Assembly (NCBI RefSeq): GCF_017168335.1
Contig: NZ_JABFAU010000013.1
Coordinates: 238,844 to 302,843 of the forward strand
DNA length: 64,000 nt
Source: Rhodococcus sp. KRD162
GTDB lineage: Bacteria > Actinomycetota > Actinomycetes > Mycobacteriales > Mycobacteriaceae
Direction of reading: 5' to 3'
Of the stretch, positions 25,943 to 34,188 are shown in pieces (the first letter of the stretch is position 1; each line of letters starts with the position of its first letter). The translations under genes were made by a program, and so were the position numbers. The notes beneath the pieces were generated by a model. The model saw nothing but the letters and a program-made list of their open reading frames with translations. It was not told the DNA's origin and ran no database searches.

Positions 25943-28228
25943 TCAGGTCTCCTTGAGCGGTACCGCTCCCAGTTCGCTGACCAACAGCTCCATCGCGACC
26001 GTTTCCGGGTCCCGGCGAACCGTCGGATCGGCAGGCTCGGCCGCGGCCTTGAGCAGCTCTTCCTCGTCCTCGGGTGTCTCCGGTGGCGGCGGTCCTACCG
26101 GCTCGGGCTCGTCGGGGTAATCCGGTGCCTCGGGCATCGGAATATCCACGTCTGCGGCTGTTCCATCGCCCGCTGATCCGAAGCCGTCCGAGGTGGGACG
26201 GGGAGCCCCTGCCTGGCTCGGCCTCGAGAACTTCGGCAGCGACGCGGGTTTCGCTGCCGGTTCATCTTTTTTTGCCGATGACTGTTCCGGTGGTGCTGCA
26301 GCGCCGACCAGACATACCACCGACCACTCGACACCGAAGACATCACGCAGTGCGTCGCGAATGACGTCGGCGTTGCGCGGCTCCTCGAGTCGCTTCGCCA
26401 GCGGTGCCGAATCGTGGCCGAGGGTGATGGTGCCGTTCTCGACTGCGCGCACCGAGGCACCGGAGAGCATCACCTCGACGGTCCGGCTCCGGTCCCGTAC
26501 CTTCGTGCGCACCTCGGACCACACCGCGCGAACCGCAGCGGCGTCCGGCTCGTTCGATGCCGTCTCCGGCACCGCTGCGGGCTCGGGTTCCGGTTCGAAC
26601 ACCGGCTCCGGTTCGGGTCCGTAGTCGTCCTCGGGCTCGGGCGGGAAGTCCTCGTGTGCCGCCGGGGCGGACACCGTCGGGTCCTGCTGCGCAGGTACAG
26701 GATCCGGGGTCGGCTCTGACCTGGGAGCGGGTTCGGGCGTGGGAGCGGGCTCGGGTTCCGGAGTCGGCTGCGGCGTGGGAGCAGGCTCGGGCGTGGGAGC
26801 AGGCTCGGGCGTCGGAACCGGTTCGGGCCGTGCCGGTGCTGGTGTCGGCTCTGGTGCTGGTGTGGGAATCGAGGCAGCGGGTGTGGGCGCTACGGGAGCT
26901 GGTGCCGGTGCGGCGGCCGCCGGCTCCGCGGCCGGTGGGCGTTGGGACGGTCGCTGGAACTTGTTCACCGGTGCCGGACCCGAGGGTGCCTGCTGCTCGG
27001 ACGGCTGCAGTTGCGGTCGCGTCGGATCTGCCGATGCCTGCGCGACGGCGGCCTGCTCGCCGGCCGGAAGGGTGACGTCGAGCCGACGTTCCACCCGCTC
27101 CAGCCGTTGCAGCACCGCCGATTCCGCGTCCGAGGCCGAGGGCAACAGCATCCGGGCGCACATCACTTCGAGCAGCAGCCGCGGCGCGGTGGCACCGCGC
27201 ATCTCGCCGAGACCGGAGTGCACGATCTCGGCGTAGCGAGTCAGGGTGGCCGAGCCGAGCAGATCGGCCTCGTCACGCAGTCGCTCGAGTACGTCGCCCG
27301 GTACGTCGACCAGACCGCGTTCTCCGGCGTCGGGCACGGCCTTCATCAGGATCAGATCGCGCAGCCGATCGAGGAGGTCGATGGCGAAGCGGCGTGGGTC
27401 GTGGCCTGCGTCCATCACCTTGTCGACGGTGCCGAACAGTGCGCCGCCGTCCCCTGCGGCCAATGCGTCGACGGCCTCGTCGATGAGTGCGACATCGGTG
27501 ACGCCGAGCAGCGACAGCGCCCGCGGGTAGGTGACGCCCTCGGGGCCCGCTCCGGCGAGCAGCTGATCCATGACGCTGAGCGAGTCACGGGGTGACCCAC
27601 CGCCGGCGCGGATGACCAACGGGTAGACCGCATCCTCGACCGGGACCTGTTCTTGGTCGCAGATCTTCTCGAGCAGAACGCGCATCGTCGACGGCGCGAG
27701 CAGTCGGAACGGGTAGTGGTGGGTGCGCGAGCGGATGGTGGGGAGCACCTTCTCGGGCTCGGTGGTCGCGAAGATGAACACGAGGTGCTCGGGCGGTTCC
27801 TCGACGACCTTGAGCAGCGCGTTGAACCCCGCCGGGGTCACCATGTGTGCCTCGTCGATGATGAAGATGACATAGCGCGACTCGGCGGGGGCGTACACGG
27901 CCTTGTCTCGCAGATCACGGGCATCGTCGACGCCACCGTGGCTGGCCGCGTCCATCTCGACGACGTCGAAGTTGCCGGGGCCACCGGGTGCGAGGGCAAC
28001 GCAGGAGTTGCACACCCCGCACGGCGTGGACGTCGGACCTTCGGCGCAGTTCAGCGATCGGGCGAGGATGCGCGCGGAGGAGGTCTTTCCGCAGCCACGC
28101 GGACCGGAGAAGAGGTAGGCGTGGTTGATTCTGTTGGAATCGAGCGCCACGCTGATCGGTTCGGTGACGTGCTCCTGACCGACGACTTCGGCGAACGTCG
28201 CGGGACGGTACTTCCGGTAGAGGGCCAC
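25943..28228 (-). CDS. dnaX: DNA polymerase III subunit gamma/tau
   Basis: 761-aa clamp-loader ATPase. The AAA+ module has VALYRKYRPATFAEVVGQEH at the N-terminus, Walker A GPRGCGKTSS (about residues 44-53), a four-Cys zinc site beginning CAEGPTSTPCGVCNSC and the Walker B IFIIDEAH. A Pro/Glu/Ala-rich linker with PTPEPAP-type repeats (about residues 405-535) leads to a C-terminal tau domain (VWSEVRTKVRDRSRTVEVM). The GTG at 28228 matches the family N-terminus; a GTG 30 bp upstream is also open. Codons 652-654 form an A_AAA_AAA slip site followed by a stem-loop, discussed as a finding. It is the last gene of a three-gene minus-strand run. Confidence 0.95.
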   Translation of the reverse strand: MALYRKYRPATFAEVVGQEHVTEPISVALDSNRINHAYLFSGPRGCGKTSSARILARSLNCAEGPTSTPCGVCNSCVALAPGGPGNFDVVEMDAASHGGVDDARDLRDKAVYAPAESRYVIFIIDEAHMVTPAGFNALLKVVEEPPEHLVFIFATTEPEKVLPTIRSRTHHYPFRLLAPSTMRVLLEKICDQEQVPVEDAVYPLVIRAGGGSPRDSLSVMDQLLAGAGPEGVTYPRALSLLGVTDVALIDEAVDALAAGDGGALFGTVDKVMDAGHDPRRFAIDLLDRLRDLILMKAVPDAGERGLVDVPGDVLERLRDEADLLGSATLTRYAEIVHSGLGEMRGATAPRLLLEVMCARMLLPSASDAESAVLQRLERVERRLDVTLPAGEQAAVAQASADPTRPQLQPSEQQAPSGPAPVNKFQRPSQRPPAAEPAAAAPAPAPVAPTPAASIPTPAPEPTPAPARPEPVPTPEPAPTPEPAPTPQPTPEPEPAPTPEPAPRSEPTPDPVPAQQDPTVSAPAAHEDFPPEPEDDYGPEPEPVFEPEPEPAAVPETASNEPDAAAVRAVWSEVRTKVRDRSRTVEVMLSGASVRAVENGTITLGHDSAPLAKRLEEPRNADVIRDALRDVFGVEWSVVCLVGAAAPPEQSSAKKDEPAAKPASLPKFSRPSQAGAPRPTSDGFGSAGDGTAADVDIPMPEAPDYPDEPEPVGPPPPETPEDEEELLKAAAEPADPTVRRDPETVAMELLVSELGAVPLKET
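26234..26273 (-). promoter_or_regulatory. Candidate programmed -1 frameshift signal in dnaX
   Basis: On the coding strand the heptamer A_AAA_AAA (26273-26267) is in the reading frame as GCA AAA AAA. Seven bases later a perfect 9-bp stem (CGGCAGCGA with TCGCTGCCG, 8-nt loop, 26259-26234) follows. A -1 slip reads AGA then TGA. No clear Shine-Dalgarno-like stimulator is seen upstream. Layout is seen directly; frameshifting is inference. Confidence 0.6.
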
Positions 28229-28289
28229 GCCCGAAAGGGTACCGGCGACCACGGACACAGTTGCATCGCGCGTCGGTCTGCCAGTGATG

Positions 28290-30707
28290 TCATCGTTGGC
28301 CTGCGGACACTGCCCTGATGTTCATGATCGCGAAGCTTTCCCGCGTTCCGGTGGAGTCCGACAGGGCGAACAGCCAGTTGCCGTCCTGCAGTGCGTCCGA
28401 GATCGCGTGCCGCACGATGGCACCCCTGGAGTTCTGGTAGTCGATCGAGACGGGTGTGCCCCGGGCTGCGGCGTCGGCCAACAGATCGAGATCGCGCGGC
28501 AGCAGTCGGCTGTGGTGGCCGAGCGAAGACCGCACCCGTGCGTCGTCGACGGTCTCGACGTCACCGGCTCGTAACAGCCGCGCCAGCTCGCGTGGATCGC
28601 GTCGACCTCGTGGAACATGGACGCTCGCGTGCGATCGGCGCGATGCAGCGGCGCGGACCCGGCGCGATGCAGCGGCGCGGACCCGGCTCGGTCCGGCGAT
28701 CTCGAGTTGGCCGGTATCGGAGTGCCGCACCGGAAAGTATCCGTGTCTGCGGAGCACGGTGATGGTGTCGATCGGCGTGGCCGAGCTGATCAGGACGGTG
28801 GGCGCGAGTCGCTGGAACTCGAGCACGGCCAGGGCGTCGTCGGCCTCGATGTTCGTCAGCAATACCTCGTCCTCGGAGACGACGGCGCAGGGAATCTTGC
28901 GCACGGCCAGCGCTCCGTAGCTGCGCCAGCAGTCTCTGATCGTGTACGCCAGCGCCTGGGGGATCTCGCCCTCGGCCATTTCCGTCAACGCATCGATCAG
29001 CTCGTCGCCGGTGCCGCCGGTGTCGAAGAAGCTGCGAATCGTCGCCGGGGTGAATCGCCAGACCGACGCCACTTCCCTCGACTCGGGCTGCGCTGCCGCG
29101 CCGAGAATCGACGCCACCGCCGTGCTGGGTGGTCCGGTGACCACCGCCGTCGAGTCGGGCAGCAACCGAACCGAGAACGGCACCAGGTCGGCCATGTCCT
29201 GCAACTGCGCCGTCAGAACCTCGCCGATCCGACTCGGATCGCCGTCTCGACCGACGGGAAAATCCGTGAGGATGCCGCACAGGTCGGTCGGTGCGCCGTC
29301 GGCCAGCAGTCCGAGTCGAGTGGCTTCGGTCCAGAGCGCGCGCACATGACCTGCCCCGGCGCTCGTCGACACCACGGGTATGCGCCAGTCGAGGTAGCGG
29401 GCGAAGTCCTCGGAATCGTGCAGAACCGTCATCGGCGAGTCGGCGTCCTCGTATCGGAGCAGAGCTGTCAGCGCCGTCGTGCGCAGGTCCGCTGCCGCGG
29501 GGTCGTCGAGCATCTTCTTGAGCACCGGCACGGTTTTCCGGGAGGCCTGAGGCACTCGATGGGTAGGCGTCGACGGCGAGCACCACCAGGCCGCCAGCAA
29601 CACAGCGGCCTGCTCGGCTCGGGTGCTCGTCGACCAAATCTCGTAGGTGGAGGTGAGCGCGACGTCGGTTTTTCCTCGTTCGGTGATCAGTCCGGCTGCA
29701 CGCGCCAGCATCAGCATCAGCGCGGTGGCCTGTTCGTCGGCGAACCCGAGCCTGCTGGTCAGCGACCGAAGCTCTTTGGCGCTCACGCCGCCGGTCTTCA
29801 TCATCGTCAGGCCATCGGTGTCGACGGCTGCCAGCAACGCCTGAGTGTGCTCGCAGAACTGCAGCAGGGCAATCGAACGCGTGCGCCGCACGTCGTCCTG
29901 CGAGAGTGTGCGAGTGGCAAAGCTCGGGGGACAGAGTTCGATGGGCAACTGCCACCCCGCCCCTCGCAGGGCGATGCTCACTTCCAACGGCATCTCGACG
30001 CGGTGCCCGTCCAGTCGATACAGCAACCCGCGCTCGTATGCGGCCGCGCCGGCGGCGGGTGGAACATCGAAGATCAGCGACACCGGTTGACCATCGACGA
30101 AGCGAGACAACATCTCTCGCATCTCGGGAGGTCCGTCGTCGAACAATGCTCGGATGCGATCGGGCGTCATCGCAGCGGCCACGGCGTCAGCACGGGCCGC
30201 TCGATCGAGCTCGGGGTCGATACCGAGCACCGACAGTAACGCCAATCGATCCTGCTCGACGGCGCAGTGCAGGAACAACTTTCGCTGCCGAAGAGCAAGC
30301 CCGAAAGGACGAGAGAACACCCCGGACAGATCGACGGGACGGTATTCGACAGTGCCGGAGCCGGGCGCGGTATACGGCCAGATCAGTCCGTACGACGTCA
30401 GAGTGGCCAGCGCAGCATCGATGTGTTCGGTCTCGTTCGATACTCCTTCGCCCGTCCAGTGACCGATCTCGGCGCGGCTCAGATCGCCCATGAGGGCGAA
30501 CAATTCGAGTAGACCGAGCGAGCCTCGATCGAGTTTTCGAGGCAGGGCCGACACTCGGCGCGTGGAGCCGAGCAACTGTGCGAGCAGTCCGAACGAACGC
30601 GGAGGTGGGTCGGTGGCCACATCGGGTCGACGGCGCAGCAGAGCGGTCAGTGCGTCCTCGTCGAGCGAGGCCAGCCACCCCTCGTACGTCCCCATGCTGT
30701 CGGTCAT
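28290..30707 (-). CDS. Helicase-associated (XPB/Ssl2-like) domain protein
   Basis: 805-aa protein found widely in actinobacteria and often named helicase C-terminal or helicase-associated protein. It lacks visible Walker motifs, so it is not itself an ATPase. The N-terminal region (LLRRRPDVATDPPPRSFGLL) looks like helical repeats; the C-terminal part has the SATPIDTITVLRRHGYFPV segment and a final WYL-like beta domain (PVSIDYQNSRGAIVRHAISD). The ATG at 30707 follows GGGGGGAT. It lies between an HhH-GPD gene and dnaX. A 24-bp tandem duplication lies near the 3' end. Role uncertain, probably in DNA transactions. Confidence 0.78.
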   Translation of the reverse strand: MTDSMGTYEGWLASLDEDALTALLRRRPDVATDPPPRSFGLLAQLLGSTRRVSALPRKLDRGSLGLLELFALMGDLSRAEIGHWTGEGVSNETEHIDAALATLTSYGLIWPYTAPGSGTVEYRPVDLSGVFSRPFGLALRQRKLFLHCAVEQDRLALLSVLGIDPELDRAARADAVAAAMTPDRIRALFDDGPPEMREMLSRFVDGQPVSLIFDVPPAAGAAAYERGLLYRLDGHRVEMPLEVSIALRGAGWQLPIELCPPSFATRTLSQDDVRRTRSIALLQFCEHTQALLAAVDTDGLTMMKTGGVSAKELRSLTSRLGFADEQATALMLMLARAAGLITERGKTDVALTSTYEIWSTSTRAEQAAVLLAAWWCSPSTPTHRVPQASRKTVPVLKKMLDDPAAADLRTTALTALLRYEDADSPMTVLHDSEDFARYLDWRIPVVSTSAGAGHVRALWTEATRLGLLADGAPTDLCGILTDFPVGRDGDPSRIGEVLTAQLQDMADLVPFSVRLLPDSTAVVTGPPSTAVASILGAAAQPESREVASVWRFTPATIRSFFDTGGTGDELIDALTEMAEGEIPQALAYTIRDCWRSYGALAVRKIPCAVVSEDEVLLTNIEADDALAVLEFQRLAPTVLISSATPIDTITVLRRHGYFPVRHSDTGQLEIAGPSRVRAAASRRVRAAASRRSHASVHVPRGRRDPRELARLLRAGDVETVDDARVRSSLGHHSRLLPRDLDLLADAAARGTPVSIDYQNSRGAIVRHAISDALQDGNWLFALSDSTGTRESFAIMNIRAVSAGQR
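28637..28684. repeat. 24-bp perfect tandem duplication inside the helicase-domain gene
   Basis: Two adjacent identical 24-bp units (28637-28660, 28661-28684) encode a duplicated eight-residue basic block of the RVRAAASR kind. The length is a multiple of three, so the frame is kept. Confidence 0.9.
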
Positions 30708-30759
30708 CTGATCCCCCCGGTGAATGTTCTGCCGAAGGTACCGCCGAGCACCGACAGAT

Positions 30760-31335
30760 CTACTTCTTCTTGGCAGCCGCCTTCGCCGCCTTCTTGAACT
30801 CCCGCACCTCGAGCAGCGACTTCTCGTCGACGACGTCGGCGATGGATCGACGTGCGCCCTCGTCGCCGTACGCTCCGGCGGCCTTGCGCCACCCGTCGGG
30901 GGTGACGCCCATCTGCTTGCCGAGCAGCGCGAGAAAGATGCGCGCCTTCTGATCGCCGTATCCGGGGAGGGCTTTGAGACGTTTGAGCACTTCGGCACCG
31001 TCGGGGTCCTCGCGGGTCCAGATCTGCTGCGGGGAGCCGTCGTAGTTCTCGACCAGGAAAGCCGCGAGGCCTTGGATGCGTTTGGCCATCGAACCCGGGA
31101 ACCGATGCACAGCCGGGGTCTGCGCACACAATGCGGCGAACTCGTCCGGATCGGCGTCGGCGACGGTGTCGACTTTCAGGTCGCCGAGACGGTCGACGAG
31201 CTTCTTCGGGCCGGCGAACGCCGACTCCATCGGCACCTGCTGATCGAGCAACATGCCGATCAGCAGTGCGAACGGATCGTCGGCGAGCAGTGCATCGGCC
31301 TCTGGATCGCCGACGAGGTGCAGGGTGCGAGACAT
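30760..31335 (-). CDS. HhH-GPD-type base-excision repair protein
   Basis: 191-aa member of the short actinobacterial HhH-GPD group. The helix-hairpin-helix region (RLKALPGYGDQKARIFLALL, about residues 122-141) is present, and the N-terminal segment LIGMLLDQQVPMESAFAGP is typical. It lacks an obvious iron-sulfur cluster. The Lys-rich tail (FKKAAKAAAKKK) may help DNA binding. Glycosylase activity is likely but not provable here. The ATG at 31335 is the family start; it is the first gene of the run ending in dnaX. Confidence 0.85.
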   Translation of the reverse strand: MSRTLHLVGDPEADALLADDPFALLIGMLLDQQVPMESAFAGPKKLVDRLGDLKVDTVADADPDEFAALCAQTPAVHRFPGSMAKRIQGLAAFLVENYDGSPQQIWTREDPDGAEVLKRLKALPGYGDQKARIFLALLGKQMGVTPDGWRKAAGAYGDEGARRSIADVVDEKSLLEVREFKKAAKAAAKKK

Positions 31336-31444
31336 GGCCTCGATCCTGCCATGCACCTCGCACTGTGAACATCGGTGACGGCGACCGCAAGCCGCACCGG
31401 TCCCCGGACCGATGCCGGGCATTCGATGATGAGAGGCTCGGCTC

Positions 31445-32029
31445 CTGACTACGCACGAGATTTCCCAAGGCCAATTCGAGTGGGCCGATGAGGATGACCG
31501 CTTCGAACTCGGTCTGAGTTTCACACTCGTACAGTCGACGGATCCCGAGGCTGTGCTCGCGGTGTTCGCGTCGGTCAATGCCACGAAATCTCGAAAACCG
31601 GCCGGCATGGATGTCGAGGACTGGTCCGACTCCCTGCCGGACAGTGAGATGGCCAGACGCTATGCCGGCGTCGCAGGTGACTGGGTGTGGGTACTCGAAG
31701 AGTTCACCGTCTCGGGCGTGCTCTCCCCTGTTCCGGAGAGACTGTCGGACACTTTCGGTACCAGCATCACCGTGCACTGGGATGTCAATGCGCTCTCCAC
31801 CTTCGTATATGCAGTCGACGGGGTGATCGAGCGGCAGTTCGAGCTCGGCCGCGAAGCCGATCCCTCAGACCGATCTGCGCCGGAAGGCTATCTCGAGGAG
31901 GAGGACGGAATCGACTGGGAGCAATGGATGTCCGGTGGTCTCTGCCTACAGGCACGGCTTTCCGGAGTGGTAGCGCTGACAGCCGATCCGATCGAACCAG
32001 TCATAGTCGAGACATGCAATGAGGGGTGA
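31445..32029 (+). CDS. DUF6461-like hypothetical protein
   Basis: 194 aa if started at CTG 31445; no ATG or TTG exists in frame upstream of the core and the first GTG (31553) would cut off a conserved-looking segment (FELGLSFTLVQSTDPEAVLAVF). GAGAGG lies 8 nt before the CTG, so a non-standard start is the best reading. The pattern of an early 'TDPEAVLAVF' helix, a central DWVWVLEEF and a late 'GLCLQARLSGVVALTAD' resembles DUF6461 proteins, which are of unknown function and scattered in actinobacterial accessory regions. It begins an accessory patch with less regular codon use. Confidence 0.6.
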   Translation: MTTHEISQGQFEWADEDDRFELGLSFTLVQSTDPEAVLAVFASVNATKSRKPAGMDVEDWSDSLPDSEMARRYAGVAGDWVWVLEEFTVSGVLSPVPERLSDTFGTSITVHWDVNALSTFVYAVDGVIERQFELGREADPSDRSAPEGYLEEEDGIDWEQWMSGGLCLQARLSGVVALTADPIEPVIVETCNEG

Positions 32030-32158
32030 GCCGAACCTCGCACCGGAAGGGAGTCGTAGTGCGCCGCGTTTCGATCCCCGCATGTAGTCTTCGGAACACG
32101 GTGACCCGACGCCCGCCACGCCTCGTCGTGCGGACTCCCCTACTGCGTCGGGAAATGC

Positions 32159-33424
32159 ATGAACGCTTCCTCTACTCGCACCCTCCGAGTATTTGTTGCA
32201 GGCTGGGTAATACAGGATGGTTCCTTTCCCCGCGCATCGGTCGGTGACCTCGCGGACGTTGCCCTCGAGCACTACTCCCTAACGGATACACCTTCTCTTT
32301 GCGACGAAACACGCACTGCCATAGCCAGACCCGCCTACGGCCGAGCACCCAGCATGCACCGCGACGGGCGTCTCCTCTGGCTTCATCTCGTCTACGGCGA
32401 CGGCTGGAGCGCCCAGTGGTGGGCCGACACGCCCACCAACGGAGAGGTCACTCTGACCGGAACGTTCAACGCGATGCTCACCGACTTCGGCGTGGATACG
32501 CCACCCCGCGTCCACGGTCGCGTCCGCTCGATGCATCTCGTAGACGAACAAGTTCGATCAATAGAAAACGGCTGGACCACTATCGACGGAACCGACCGGC
32601 TCACTGAGATCGATGCCATTCCCGTCGCACACGAATGGTGGCCGTCCAAGGACACCGAAGACGGCGACTTCGTCTCGTCGGGTGTACTGATCGACATCGA
32701 TCTCGACGACAACCCCTCTTCGCTCGGACCGTTCGCAGCGGGAGCTGTGACGATCAGGGGAAATTCGATCTGGGTCATGCACTCGTCGGACCCGGTTCTT
32801 GTGCAAGTCGATACGGCGGGCGCAGTTCCGGTCATCACTCGCTACCTGCTGCCGCTGACCATCGAACCTTCGGCAGACCGCTGGTCGCGTCGGATACACG
32901 CGGTCGACGACGGCCTCTGGATCACCTCCGAGCACGATATTCACCTGTGCACCATTTCTCCCGAGGGTGAGCTGAACGTCGAGCGATACACCACCGAAGG
33001 CAGCTGGACCACCGCGGTCCACGAGGGACAGCTGTATCTCCTGGGGTGGACGCGGTCGTCGATGAACAGCAACCGACGTCACGGAGTGATCAGGACCTAC
33101 CCGGATGAACAGCGAGTTCGATTGCTGGACTTAGCCACTCGACGCCTTGTCCCAGCTGACGGCCCCGACGACATCCGCGCTACCCGAGCAGATCGCGCTA
33201 CCGCGGTCGACGGCACGCAGTGGTGCGTCGACGGCACAGATATGTTGCGCCGCATCGACTCCGACGGAACGACGTCGAATATCGACCTGACAGCCGAGTC
33301 GGAGACGGTCACTGTTCGATCGACAACACCGGATGCGTTCGCCGACCCTGCCAACGCCGACGTCGTCGCCTCCATCACCGTCGACGTCTCGCGCTTGGTT
33401 CCGAAAACACCGCCGAACCCGTAA
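32159..33424 (+). CDS. Hypothetical protein, unknown family
   Basis: 421-aa soluble protein with no signal peptide or membrane segment. It is rich in Trp, Asp and Thr. Repeated stretches such as GNSIWVMHSSDPVLVQV, DDGLWITSEHDIHLCTIS and EGQLYLLGWTRS look like blades of a beta-propeller, but I do not recognise a family. The ribosome site before the ATG is weak. It lies in the accessory patch between HhH-GPD and the LuxR gene, next to gene debris. No function is proposed. Confidence 0.65.
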   Translation: MNASSTRTLRVFVAGWVIQDGSFPRASVGDLADVALEHYSLTDTPSLCDETRTAIARPAYGRAPSMHRDGRLLWLHLVYGDGWSAQWWADTPTNGEVTLTGTFNAMLTDFGVDTPPRVHGRVRSMHLVDEQVRSIENGWTTIDGTDRLTEIDAIPVAHEWWPSKDTEDGDFVSSGVLIDIDLDDNPSSLGPFAAGAVTIRGNSIWVMHSSDPVLVQVDTAGAVPVITRYLLPLTIEPSADRWSRRIHAVDDGLWITSEHDIHLCTISPEGELNVERYTTEGSWTTAVHEGQLYLLGWTRSSMNSNRRHGVIRTYPDEQRVRLLDLATRRLVPADGPDDIRATRADRATAVDGTQWCVDGTDMLRRIDSDGTTSNIDLTAESETVTVRSTTPDAFADPANADVVASITVDVSRLVPKTPPNP

Positions 33425-33868
33425 CGAAACGAGTCGATCACGGGCAGTAATTCTCGAACGACCCGCACAGAGGGACAGCCTGCGCAGCACTGGGGTGAAT
33501 TTCCGATATCCGCAGCTGAGGACAAGATTCCTGATGTACTGCCGGCGGGTCGATACGTCAGCGTGATATCCAACGGGCACAGTGCACTTACAGCATAGAT
33601 CGCGGCGGTCGATGCCGTAAGTGCCCTGAATATTCGTGAAGGTCCGTTCGATGGCTCATGCACAACGGCGTGAAAGAACTGATGGGTTACGTCAGGCATC
33701 GGCAAAATGGCAGGATTGGATGAGTACGGCATCACCATAGTTTTCGCAGCAATGGCCGTGTGCATTTATTGCGACCAGTCGTCTATGTAGACGGTTCCGA
33801 AAAGAACATTGATTCGCTCGATAGGAGCCTGCGAGACGGTCCTCATACCAGTGAGCTCACCAGTGAGC
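33425..33868. other. Gene-poor region without a credible coding sequence
   Basis: About 440 bp of less GC-rich DNA than its surroundings. Open frames here are short or lack ribosome sites and codon bias. At 33847-33878 a 12-bp unit (ACCAGTGAGCTC) is repeated two and two-thirds times, ending at the stop codon of the gene remnant that follows. Confidence 0.6.
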
Positions 33869-34075
33869 TCACCAGTGACATAGCGAGAAACAACACCAGC
33901 TGATAACTGCAGTGAGCAGCGTCAGCTTCGGCGGATACAGCTCGAAGCCATTGTGCTGAAGTAACGTGCTCGCGTAGAACACCAGCCAGGTGACAACCCC
34001 GACGAGTACTGCGATCCATACCGATTCACTCTCGAAAGGGACCGCCGACGGATCGAAGTGGGTAGGCGCAATCCA
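33869..34075 (-). pseudogene. Possible remnant of a small membrane protein gene
   Basis: The minus strand has an open stretch with no start codon before its hydrophobic part. It reads FDPSAVPFESESVWIAVLVG, then VTWLVFYASTLLQHNGFEL, then YPPKLTLLTAVISWC before the stop: two plausible membrane helices with natural composition. Upstream it is cut off by an in-frame TAG, beyond which the same frame still reads AIEFVARTTALSVPAIIER. This looks like the 3' end of a decayed gene. Family unknown; chance cannot be excluded. Confidence 0.35.
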
Positions 34076-34188
34076 CTACCGTTCGATGATGGCCGGGACA
34101 CTGAGTGCCGTTGTTCGAGCAACGAACTCGATGGCTACTTCAACCGACCGACTGCGCACACCGCCGATCAACGGCTGAGAACTCGTCC

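Noticed and set aside
26740..26860. Repeated PTPEPAP-type codons in dnaX as a functional DNA repeat
   Set aside because: The repeats follow from a proline-rich protein linker common in actinobacterial DnaX; no independent DNA feature is needed.
28617..30239. A 540-codon plus-strand frame opposite the helicase-domain gene
   Set aside because: Antisense shadow; composition dominated by Arg, Gly and His.
33097..33765. A 222-codon minus-strand frame at the end of the orphan gene
   Set aside because: Half overlaps the orphan gene in antisense, and the free half has no family resemblance or ribosome site. Kept only as gene-poor DNA.
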